Origin: Anaerolineaceae bacterium UBA2260
Lineage (GTDB): Bacteria; Chloroflexota; Anaerolineae; Anaerolineales; Anaerolineaceae
Direction: 5' to 3'
Length of the DNA: 37,519 nucleotides
NCBI GenBank assembly: GCA_002347485.1
Contig: DDXM01000065.1
Span: forward strand, 5,013-42,531
The notes under the pieces are model-generated. The model saw nothing but the letters and a program-made list of their open reading frames with translations. It had not been told where the DNA came from and did no database searches. Below are positions 15,668-22,467 of this stretch, in pieces; within the stretch, counting starts at the first letter, position 1, and the number at the start of each line of letters is the position of its first letter. The translations under genes and the position numbers were made by a program.

Positions 15668-16386
15668 TCCGCCCCCTCCACACGCCGCAAAAAGCGGTAG
15701 CCGGAGCCAATGACCGTCTCGATATACGTGGGATTGTCTGCATCGTCTTCCAGCGCGCGGCGCAGCTCGTTGATACGGGTATCAACCGTGCGCGTGCCCA
15801 CCGGTTCGCTCCAGCCCCACACCTGGTCGAGCAGGCGGTCGCGCGTCACCACCTCCCGGCTATGCAGCGCCAGGAACTCCAACACAGCAAAAGCGCGCGC
15901 CGAAAGATTGAGAGCGCGATCCCCAAGCCTGGACTGGCGGGTTTGCCGGTCAATCACCAACTCCCCGCTGACCAGCTTGCGGAAGGCGGTGAGCGGCTGG
16001 CTGCCGCGATCAACGCGGCGCAACACCGCCTGGATGCGCGCGATCAGTTCGAGCGGTTCGAATGGCTTGTTCAGGTAATCGTCCGCGCCTTCCTGCAGGC
16101 TCATAGCGCGTTCAGTAGGAGAACCCACACGGGTGAGCAGGATCACCGGCGTCCAATCACCGGATTGGCGCAACTGGCGCAGCACCTCGCGCCCGTCCAT
16201 ACGCGGCATCATCACGTCGAGCACAACCAGGTCCGGTTTGGTTTGAGCGATCAAGATTAACGACTGTTTCCCGTCCGCGGCGGTGGTCACGCTGTACCCA
16301 GAGCGCTCCAACAGGGGTGCCAGTTCCGCCAGCAGGTCAGCTTCATCATCCACGACCAGGATCTTGGCTTTCATGGTGCCATTCAT
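15664..16386 (-). CDS. OmpR/PhoB-family response regulator
   Basis: The 240 residue protein has an N-terminal receiver (V-V-D-D-E acidic pocket, phospho-acceptor Asp57 in VVLDVMMPRMDG, Thr in ILLTRVG, Lys in Y-L-N-K-P-F) and a C-terminal winged helix (LSARAFAVLEFLA, TVDTRINELRRALEDD, then I-G-S-G-Y-R-F). It is the cognate regulator of the following kinase, with overlapping stop and start. I choose ATG 16386 (M-N-G-T-M-K-A-K), with ATG 16374 as an alternative; the longer open frame to 16629 has no family residues. A TATAAT lies only nine nt before ATG 16386, so the leader is very short or absent. Confidence 0.93.
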   Translation of the reverse strand: MNGTMKAKILVVDDEADLLAELAPLLERSGYSVTTAADGKQSLILIAQTKPDLVVLDVMMPRMDGREVLRQLRQSGDWTPVILLTRVGSPTERAMSLQEGADDYLNKPFEPLELIARIQAVLRRVDRGSQPLTAFRKLVSGELVIDRQTRQSRLGDRALNLSARAFAVLEFLALHSREVVTRDRLLDQVWGWSEPVGTRTVDTRINELRRALEDDADNPTYIETVIGSGYRFLRRVEGAE

Positions 16387-16784
16387 TCTCTTTCCATTAT
16401 AGCCATCCCGCGAAGGAATGAACGTGTCAATCCTGTAACATAACGGCGTAAGCTTATTCGCATCAGGCCCACCGATCCACAGACCTGTTACAGTCCGGTA
16501 ACAGCAATCCTTTTTAAAGCGGAGCACCCGGTACTGAATTGTAATAATAATTGTATCGATGATGGCAAACCAATTTCTACCTTCCGAGTTCGATGATTGG
16601 GCGCCGAGATACAACCAAAACTCCTCCACCGACCGGGGTTTTCCGTTTGAGGGCTACTCCGCCGGTCGGATCCGTGAGCCAGCTCACCGATTCGGTCACG
16701 CTCTATGATGACGTTTTACTAAGCAAAAAGCTGGCAATTCTTTACCAATAAACTCTGCGCCTGATCTTTGTAAGATGTAACAAT
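16387..16784. other. Intergenic region between response regulator and DUF2179 gene
   Basis: These 398 bp hold no credible gene. They include a leftward TATAAT (16396-16401), with a TTGACA 23 nt further upstream (16425-16430; spacing too long for a normal promoter), an inverted pair ACCGACCGG / CCGGTCGG (16628-16636 and 16662-16669), and a perfect palindrome at 16674-16687. The frames open here are low-complexity extensions of the regulator gene. Confidence 0.55.
16674..16687. promoter_or_regulatory. Perfect palindrome, candidate operator
   Basis: GTGAGC-CA-GCTCAC is a perfect 6+2+6 inverted repeat in non-coding DNA about 290 bp upstream of the response-regulator start and downstream of the DUF2179 gene. 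Its size fits a dimeric repressor site, but only one copy is seen. Confidence 0.25.
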
Positions 16785-17390
16785 TCACTTGGATTTCCGC
16801 CACAAAAATCCGCGAGACTGTGCAACCATGCCGGTTGGGAAGACTCCCTTTTCAGTGGAACGGATCTCTTCCATCGAAACGAACGCGTTCGGTTTGATCG
16901 CGTGGATGATCGCCAGCACCTGCTCCATGTTGCGCCGCTTGACAACGGTATAGATCAGGTTGACTTTGCCTTTCGAGCCCTCGCCCTCCACGCGCGTGAC
17001 CCCGTAGCCGCCATCGCGCAGCCGGCATACGAGTTCGGTGACATCCTCGGAGGTGATCATGCGCATCATATACGTGCCAAGGGCCATTTTATCCTCCAGC
17101 CACATGCCCACGTAATTACCCGCCGCGAAACCGGCCGCGTATCCGATGTAAGCCGTGAAGGCCTCCAGGTTCTGTACCAGCTGGCTGATAACTACGATCC
17201 ATATCAGCACCTCGAAGAAGCCCAACACCGGTGCGAGGTTGCGTTTGCCACGCGCGACAAAAATGATGCGCAACGTGCCGAGGGTTACGTCGAATATGCG
17301 CGCGACGAAAATGATGAGAGGGAGAATAACCCAGGCGTACCAGTTAAAGTTGCCGTTCGATGCAAGGACCTCAAATAGGGAATGTGTCAT
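16785..17390 (-). CDS. UPF0316/DUF2179 membrane protein (DUF5698 + DUF2179)
   Basis: The 201 residue protein has three N-terminal membrane helices carrying the family pattern VARIFDVTLGTLRIIFVARG, then EVLIWIVVISQLVQNL and GYAAGFAAGNYVGMWLEDK. A cytoplasmic DUF2179 alpha/beta domain follows (about 105-175, with YGVTRVEGEGSKGKVNLIY and KPNAFVSMEEIR). The fold resembles the regulatory domain of YitT-type proteins, and the family's role is not established. The ATG is three nt after an AGGAGGAT-type site. Divergent from the channel gene. Confidence 0.9.
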   Translation of the reverse strand: MTHSLFEVLASNGNFNWYAWVILPLIIFVARIFDVTLGTLRIIFVARGKRNLAPVLGFFEVLIWIVVISQLVQNLEAFTAYIGYAAGFAAGNYVGMWLEDKMALGTYMMRMITSEDVTELVCRLRDGGYGVTRVEGEGSKGKVNLIYTVVKRRNMEQVLAIIHAIKPNAFVSMEEIRSTEKGVFPTGMVAQSRGFLWRKSK

Positions 17391-17502
17391 AACATCCTCC
17401 TGATAAACTTAATCGGTGACAAATAATCGGTTCTCTCCATGAGTATAACAAATCTCACCTTTTGGCTCAGAAATTGATCACGCTTTTTGAATATCCTATC
17501 AA

Positions 17503-17533
17503 TTGCAACTCCGTTTCCGATGTCCGCTATAAT
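17503..17533 (+). promoter_or_regulatory. Promoter of ion-channel gene; probably leaderless transcript
   Basis: TTGCAA (17503-17508), 19 nt, then a perfect TATAAT (17528-17533). The ATG follows after only six nt, so transcription would start at or next to the A of the ATG. There is no ribosome-binding site. Confidence 0.5.
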
Positions 17534-17539
17534 TCAAAC

Positions 17540-18232
17540 ATGGAACCGCACTCAAAATTTTCGGGTCTCAGGCAGAGGTTGCTCAGTCATCATCCATCCG
17601 CTTTCCTACTCGTCACACAGGTCGTGCTGCTGATCCTTTACGCGGTGTTTGACGGACGCGAGGGTCATCGCCTGATCATCAGTGTTTTCGGACTGGTGGT
17701 GCTTTTGATGGTGCTGTGGGTGGTCACCGCAAGCTCCAGGGTGCAGTGGATGGCGTGGAGCATTGCCACCCCGGCTATTCTCCTTTCGTTGCTCGCTTTA
17801 CTCATCGACAACCCGACGCTAAGCGCGCTCTCCTCGCTGCTGGAATCAATCCTTTACTTCTATACCGCCGGAACGCTCATCGCGTATATGCTTGAAGATA
17901 CCCGTGTGACCACTGATGAGTTGTTCGCGGTTGGCGTGACGTTTACCCTGCTGGCCTGGGGATTTGCGCACGCCTATTATGTATCGCTGGTCTGGCGACC
18001 GGACAGCATTATTAATATGACCACCGGTTCCACTCCCACGTTCCTCGAGCTGCTTTTCCTCAGCTTCACCAATCTCTCCGCCACCGGGCTGGGAGACATC
18101 ATGCCGGTCTCTGCCCCGGCGCGCGTGCTCGCCATGCTGGAGCAGTTTTGCGGTGTGGGTTACGTCGCGATGGTGGTTTCCCGCCTCATCGGCCTGATGT
18201 CAAAGAAATACAGCAGAAAAACAGAGCGTTAA
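17540..18232 (+). CDS. Two-pore-helix (Ion_trans_2 type) potassium-channel-like protein
   Basis: The 230 residue protein has four or five hydrophobic segments and a C-terminal pore module: a helix at about 130-150, a pore loop with filter L-S-A-T-G-L-G-D (179-186), and a last helix from about 196. The segment I-M-P-V-S-A-P-A-R-V-L-A-M-L-E-Q matches the bacterial Ion_trans_2 pattern. The canonical T-V-G-Y-G-D is replaced by A-T-G-L-G-D, a variant I recall in a branch of bacterial channels. No RCK or cyclic-nucleotide domain is attached. ATG 17540 is chosen for its TATAAT spacing; the upstream TTG extension (17462) adds 26 non-family residues. It probably passes K+ or another monovalent cation. 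Confidence 0.82.
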   Translation: MEPHSKFSGLRQRLLSHHPSAFLLVTQVVLLILYAVFDGREGHRLIISVFGLVVLLMVLWVVTASSRVQWMAWSIATPAILLSLLALLIDNPTLSALSSLLESILYFYTAGTLIAYMLEDTRVTTDELFAVGVTFTLLAWGFAHAYYVSLVWRPDSIINMTTGSTPTFLELLFLSFTNLSATGLGDIMPVSAPARVLAMLEQFCGVGYVAMVVSRLIGLMSKKYSRKTER

Positions 18233-18375
18233 TCGCCTCGGCTGCACCTTGATCCCGAATTGATAAAACGAAAGTCCCAATTTTCCTGATCACTTTCATA
18301 ATAAAATCCGGCGGGCACCATATTATGATGCGCACATCTTTTAATAAACACACCCGCTTTCAATACAGTTTTAAT

Positions 18376-19035
18376 CTATGTATACACAAGACCCGTGCTG
18401 CCTGTAACCGAAACTTCACCCCCATCCGGTCCGATGACGGCGGTTGAAGAAACCAGGGTGGGCACAAACATGGATACATCAAAGCCCTGGTCATCACCAC
18501 CCACTCCCATTGAGGAGAACAGGTCGGCGGATGCCGCGGGATCATAATTTTCCGGTTCAATGGTCGAAAAATCCATCAAGGGTCGCGTTTGATCAAACTC
18601 AAGTGTGGCCGTGAGCGATTCTGCGGTCAATGGGAGAGTGCGCACCGAAGCCACCCGACTTTCTCCCCTCGCGGAACCCACTACCGCCGCGAGCTGATAG
18701 GTGAACACAGCATCAGGCGGCAGGTCTTCGTCCAGGGTACTGAGAGTGTCGCTGGTAAACATTGCCAGCGGGAACGGGCTTTCATCATCCATCACGATCT
18801 CAAGGAGATATTTTCCCGCCCTGTCAATCGCCTGCCAATAGAGCGCTGCGGTTCCATCCACGGCGGCCTGGGCGGTGAATCATTCATCCTGGTGCACGAG
18901 CGGAGCTGAAGATGGATCTTCTGTCCTCAATAACCCGCTCTTTTCTTGCCCAACGCTTGATGTTGATGGACTCTGAGCGGGTACAGCGCAACCAACAACC
19001 AAACCCGTGATAGTAAAAAGAGTAACCACCAGCAT
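18376..19035 (-). pseudogene. Decayed lipoprotein gene with in-frame TGA and lost 3' end
   Basis: From ATG 19035 the frame gives a short lipoprotein signal (M-L-V-V-T-L-F then V-V-G-C), a Ser-rich linker to H-Q-D-E, then an in-frame TGA (18880-18882). The same frame continues with FTAQAAVDGTAALYW, a fibronectin-III-like strand pattern (RAGKYLLEIVMDD, VFTYQLAAVVGSARGESRV) and ends with VIGPDGGEVSVTG, which looks like the opening strand of a further domain, before a premature stop. The signal lacks the usual N-terminal Lys/Arg, so the start may also be damaged. The part after the TGA could be translated from an internal start at 18861 but would not be exported. Function unknown. Confidence 0.5.
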
Positions 19036-19075
19036 TGAAAACTGTATTCGCCCCTCCTGAATTAATCAGACTAAT

Positions 19076-19089
19076 AAATTGATCAATTT
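19076..19089. promoter_or_regulatory. Perfect 14 bp palindrome upstream of decayed lipoprotein gene
   Basis: AAATTGATCAATTT is a perfect inverted repeat with no spacer, about 40 nt before the presumed start at 19035. The position fits an operator. It is AT-rich, so chance is a real alternative. Confidence 0.3.
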
Positions 19090-19176
19090 GATACACGCAG
19101 GTTGAATATCCCCATTTTCGCCCTTCAGGAAAGGCGGTCAGCCGTGGTCAGTATATTTTCCCATCTGTGTCCGGAT

Positions 19177-20106
19177 TTACGAGACGAAATTTTCCAGGAT
19201 TTCTAATGTCAACGAAGTGGTATCCATGCGCACCCTCGCCCCCACCGGCAGCACCGTGTTTGGGCAATTGTGTCCAAACTCGTTGAGCTTCAGGATCGGA
19301 AAGTCAAACCCACTGGTGATTTTCAACAGCACCTGCTCCATCTCTGAATCGGATCGCCCATCCTTTTGCATACCGTGGATGTAGCCAACCAGCACGCCGC
19401 GCACTCTTTCAAAAACACCTATCTGCCTGAGCTGCGAAAACGCGGCTTCGCAGCCCGCCGGGGAGATATCGAGCGCTTCCAAAAACAGGATCGCGCCGCG
19501 AAAATCGGGAAAATACGGCGTGCCGGCAAGCTTGAGCAGGCAGCGCAGGTTGCCGCCCAACAGGATACCCTCCGCTTGCCCGGCGCGCACCGCGTGCCTT
19601 TGCATGCGCGGTGGAACGTTGCCTGTCGCACCATTCATCAGCCGGCTGATGAATTCATCACGGTCATACGCCTGTGGTGCGTGCCCAAACCCCCAGGTGA
19701 TGTCGTTGCCGTGGAAGGTGACCAGGCTGGTCTTCTGATAAATGGCGTTCAACAGCACCGTGATATCACTGATGCCGAGAAATATCTTAGGGTTCTCGCG
19801 AATGCACTCCCAGTCCAGGTATGGCAAACACGAGTTGGCAGTATCGCCGCCTTGCGAACCGATGACCGCCTTGACAGAACGATCCGCGAACATGCGGTTG
19901 AGATCATCGGCTTTCTCGCGCGGTGCGGCTGCGTGACCCCAGGTTGTGGAACGCACGTGTTCACCAATACGCAGTGTAAATCCCATCTGCTCAAGGTAAG
20001 CGATCCCCGCGGCGAACTGGCCCTCCAACTCCGCGGTGACCGGGTTGGAAGGAGACACCACCCCGATCGTGTCGCCCGGGAATAATTTTTGCGGAAGCAG
20101 GATCAT
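19177..20106 (-). CDS. S66-family serine peptidase (LD-carboxypeptidase / MccF-like)
   Basis: The 309 residue protein has the S66 start LFPGDTIGVVSPSNPV and the nucleophile region IGSQGGDTANSCLPYLDW (Ser92). The family segment NPKIFLGISDITVLLNAIY follows, then TFHGNDITWGFG, catalytic Glu210 in A-I-L-F-L-E-A-L and His279 in NEFGHNCPN. The N-S context is closer to the MccF branch (self-immunity to microcin C-like peptidyl nucleotides) than to muropeptide LD-carboxypeptidases, but housekeeping peptide recycling is equally likely. It is cytoplasmic with no signal. ATG 20106 follows AAGGAGG closely. Divergent from the lipid-kinase gene with a 97 bp gap. Confidence 0.88.
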   Translation of the reverse strand: MILLPQKLFPGDTIGVVSPSNPVTAELEGQFAAGIAYLEQMGFTLRIGEHVRSTTWGHAAAPREKADDLNRMFADRSVKAVIGSQGGDTANSCLPYLDWECIRENPKIFLGISDITVLLNAIYQKTSLVTFHGNDITWGFGHAPQAYDRDEFISRLMNGATGNVPPRMQRHAVRAGQAEGILLGGNLRCLLKLAGTPYFPDFRGAILFLEALDISPAGCEAAFSQLRQIGVFERVRGVLVGYIHGMQKDGRSDSEMEQVLLKITSGFDFPILKLNEFGHNCPNTVLPVGARVRMDTTSLTLEILENFVS

Positions 20107-20169
20107 ATTACCTCCTTGTGACCATCTCCAAACCTTGAAAACCGTCTGCCGATCATTGCATATATCTCT

Positions 20170-20175
20170 TATAAT
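20170..20175 (+). promoter_or_regulatory. -10 box of the lipid-kinase gene
   Basis: A perfect TATAAT lies 28 nt before ATG 20204, with ACGAGGT in between as the ribosome site. No convincing -35 is seen at 16-18 nt. Confidence 0.4.
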
Positions 20176-20203
20176 ACAGTTTATCAGGCAACTACGAGGT
20201 TCT

Positions 20204-21226
20204 ATGATACCCGAATCCAAATCAAATCCAACCGCGTTCATCGTTCTCAACCCGGTGGCAGGCAGCACCAATGCCCAGGCGCTGAAGCGCACAATTGAGA
20301 AACGTTTTTTTCAATACGGTTGGAAGACGCGTTTCCACATAACCACTGCTGATGAGACGATCGCATCCCTGGTGCGACAGGAACTCGACAAAGGTGTAGA
20401 CCTTGTGGTGGCGGTGGGCGGTGACGGCACCATTGCGGCTGTGGCCGCGGGCATGGTGCATTCGCCCATCCCGCTTGGCATCATCCCCACGGGTACCTGG
20501 AACGCCATCGCGCGCCACCTGGGAGTGCCCTTCAACGTTCCGCGCGCTGTCAAAGTGATAACTGGCAACCACAAGATCAAGAAACTGGACCTCATGGCTG
20601 TGGGGGACACTTACCAGGCGATGAACCTTAGTATCGGGGTCAGTTCCTCGATGATCGCCGGGACTGGTAGAAATGAAAAACGCTTGTGGGGCAACATCGC
20701 GTATTTCAGTCAATTGTTCAAACAAATTTTTGGTTTGCAACAGCACAGGTACACCATCATCGCGGACGGGATGCGTTACCGCGGAAGAGCCGCTGAAATT
20801 TTTGTGGCCAATTACGGCATTGTAGGAATGAACGCTATTGAAGCCGCCCTCGCGATCAAGCCGGATGACGGCATGGTGGATGTGCTCATCCTGCGCGCAC
20901 GCACGATCTTCGACCTTCCGTCACTGTTCTGGCAGATACTGGTAAGGCGCAACAAACTCACGCCAAAGTACCGCCAGATCACCGTGAATAACTCTCTTGT
21001 GATCCACACCAGCCCGCCGGAGATCGTGCAATCCGATGGCGAGATCATCGGTAAAACTCCCGTATCGATCAAGGTGCTGCCACGTTGTGTCAATGTGATC
21101 ATCCCCCAGCCGCGGCAAATCACCCTGCCATCCCAGGTAAACCTGAACCTGCCGGTGATTAAGCGCGTCAAAGAAAACAATCGACCGATTTCTAATTGTC
21201 TTGAATATAACGACGCCAAAGAGTAG
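20204..21226 (+). CDS. Diacylglycerol kinase-like lipid kinase (YegS/DagK/LCB5 family)
   Basis: The 340 residue protein has the DAGK catalytic domain: N-P-V-A-G near the start, the nucleotide-binding G-G-D-G-T in VVAVGGDGTIAAVAAGM, and the next motif PTGTWNAIARHLGVP. A C-terminal beta-sandwich follows, with SIGVSSSMIAG and ending near PPEIVQSDGEIIGKTPVSI. It should phosphorylate a lipid such as diacylglycerol at the inner membrane face, feeding phosphatidate back to phospholipid synthesis. The last about 45 residues (basic/polar) are outside the domain. Its 3' end overlaps the convergent P-loop gene by 35 bp. Confidence 0.88.
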   Translation: MIPESKSNPTAFIVLNPVAGSTNAQALKRTIEKRFFQYGWKTRFHITTADETIASLVRQELDKGVDLVVAVGGDGTIAAVAAGMVHSPIPLGIIPTGTWNAIARHLGVPFNVPRAVKVITGNHKIKKLDLMAVGDTYQAMNLSIGVSSSMIAGTGRNEKRLWGNIAYFSQLFKQIFGLQQHRYTIIADGMRYRGRAAEIFVANYGIVGMNAIEAALAIKPDDGMVDVLILRARTIFDLPSLFWQILVRRNKLTPKYRQITVNNSLVIHTSPPEIVQSDGEIIGKTPVSIKVLPRCVNVIIPQPRQITLPSQVNLNLPVIKRVKENNRPISNCLEYNDAKE

Positions 21227-21923
21227 CAGTCACCTGCTGCAGGCGTTCTCCTAGCGCGTCACCGCGTCCCGTGGTGACATCATCTGAATTATCGAATACC
21301 ACGTATGGCACTTTTAGACCCTGGATGTGGAGGTAGGCCGGGTCACCTGCGCTGATTTCATGCCAATCTGTTTCCTTATATAAACGCTCCAGCTTGGCAT
21401 CCGGCAGCCCGTGTTCAAGGATGCTGTCGGGGCGCTCTGGGTTGAAACGCTTGCGGTTCTTGCGCAGCGATTCCTCCCAGGAAACGTCCAGGTAAAGCAC
21501 CGCCATGCGTTCGACCAACGTCCGCGAGAGGTGCGCGAAAGCAGAGCGATAACCGCCGTGTTCGCTGCCGCGTGAAAACTCGATCAGCGTGGTATAGTCT
21601 TCGGCTAAACCAGGGATGTCTCGCTGCCGTTTTTGATACTCCAGGCTGACGCGCTCGATCAACAGGTTCCAGAGGTGTTCGCCGATAAAATACCCGTCAC
21701 CGTCAGTGTGAAGGCGCGGATATCCCATCCTTTCCAGCAAGGCATCCTCCTCGAACCAGGTCCACAGCATGGGGAAATCATCGATCTCCATCAGCTTGCC
21801 AACATGGAAACGGTCGCGGCGCTCCTGCAGCGCTGTTTTCTTCAGGTAATCGATGACCTCGCTTTTACCTGCCGCCGGTCGGGCAATGAGCACCAATATT
21901 TCAAAGATCTGCCTGTCAATCAT
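21192..21923 (-). CDS. P-loop NTPase, kinase-like, function unknown
   Basis: The 243 residue protein has a Walker A-type loop A-R-P-A-A-G-K-S at residues 14-21 after a hydrophobic strand (EILVLI). The P-A-A-G-K-S form is that of nucleotide-kinase-like proteins. Further features are M-E-I-D-D-F-P (possible acceptor Asp), TTLIEFSRGSEHGGYRSAFAHL, and a strand AVLYLDVSWEESLRKNRKRF, which resembles the lid/Arg region of small kinases. It is probably a kinase or phosphotransfer protein; the substrate is not evident. GGAGGG precedes the ATG. The 35 bp tail overlap with the lipid-kinase gene places the two in convergent orientation. Confidence 0.75.
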   Translation of the reverse strand: MIDRQIFEILVLIARPAAGKSEVIDYLKKTALQERRDRFHVGKLMEIDDFPMLWTWFEEDALLERMGYPRLHTDGDGYFIGEHLWNLLIERVSLEYQKRQRDIPGLAEDYTTLIEFSRGSEHGGYRSAFAHLSRTLVERMAVLYLDVSWEESLRKNRKRFNPERPDSILEHGLPDAKLERLYKETDWHEISAGDPAYLHIQGLKVPYVVFDNSDDVTTGRGDALGERLQQVTATLWRRYIQDN

Positions 21924-22112
21924 GTCTACCCTCCAACGCGAGTGTGGTTTGATTGTGGTGGAAAATCACCCGCCTGTCAAGCAGACTGCAATTTTATGGT
22001 GTGAGGGGGTCAGCACATTGTATACAGTTTATGAACCGGGGATATGAGAACTACAGGGATAAATGTCTAGAATTGGTTGGGATAAAGTACAACCATTTGG
22101 AGACATATCGAC

Positions 22113-22403
22113 TTGAGCGATACCACCCGTTTAGATTATCAAGAGTTGCGCACCATCAGCCAAGCCACCGACATCGCCATGCTGGGAGCCTTTTGGGAGC
22201 GGCGGGGCGATGCGCTGGCAGGCAATGTCCATTACAAGAATTTCACGCAAGCCCCGGTCATCGCGCAGATGGGCGGGCTGGTCGATACCATCTGCCTGGG
22301 GATCGGGTTGATCATCGTCAGATTGATCCTGTCGCTTTGGGCGCTCTCGGTTAGTTTGCGCCAGCGCAGGCAACAGGTCATCACCCCGGATATCGACGTT
22401 TAG
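22113..22403 (+). CDS. Small single-span membrane protein, unknown
   Basis: The 96 residue protein has a soluble N-terminal half and a hydrophobic helix at about residues 60-80 (DTICLGIGLIIVRLILSLWA), followed by a basic end (LRQRRQQ), which suggests a cytoplasmic C-terminus. The start is TTG 22113, 10 nt after TTGGAG; no ATG is available in frame. It could be a spurious frame, but the helix plus positive-inside pattern supports a real protein. It sits 64 nt before the glycosidase-like gene. Confidence 0.45.
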   Translation: MSDTTRLDYQELRTISQATDIAMLGAFWERRGDALAGNVHYKNFTQAPVIAQMGGLVDTICLGIGLIIVRLILSLWALSVSLRQRRQQVITPDIDV

Positions 22404-22467
22404 CCAATCTGGCGCGGCTCAATCGTAATGGCGTCTTTCTTGCAACCTTCCGGTCAGGAGCTTCGCC

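Noticed and set aside
15652..16260. Plus-strand frame of 202 codons over the response regulator
   Set aside because: The minus strand encodes complete receiver and winged-helix domains; the plus frame has no motif.
16396..16430. TTGACA plus TATAAT as a standard promoter for the response regulator
   Set aside because: The spacing is 23 nt, too long for a normal sigma-70-type promoter; only the -10 is kept as a candidate.
19366..20085. Plus-strand frame of 239 codons
   Set aside because: Antisense to the S66 peptidase, whose active-site residues are all present on the minus strand.
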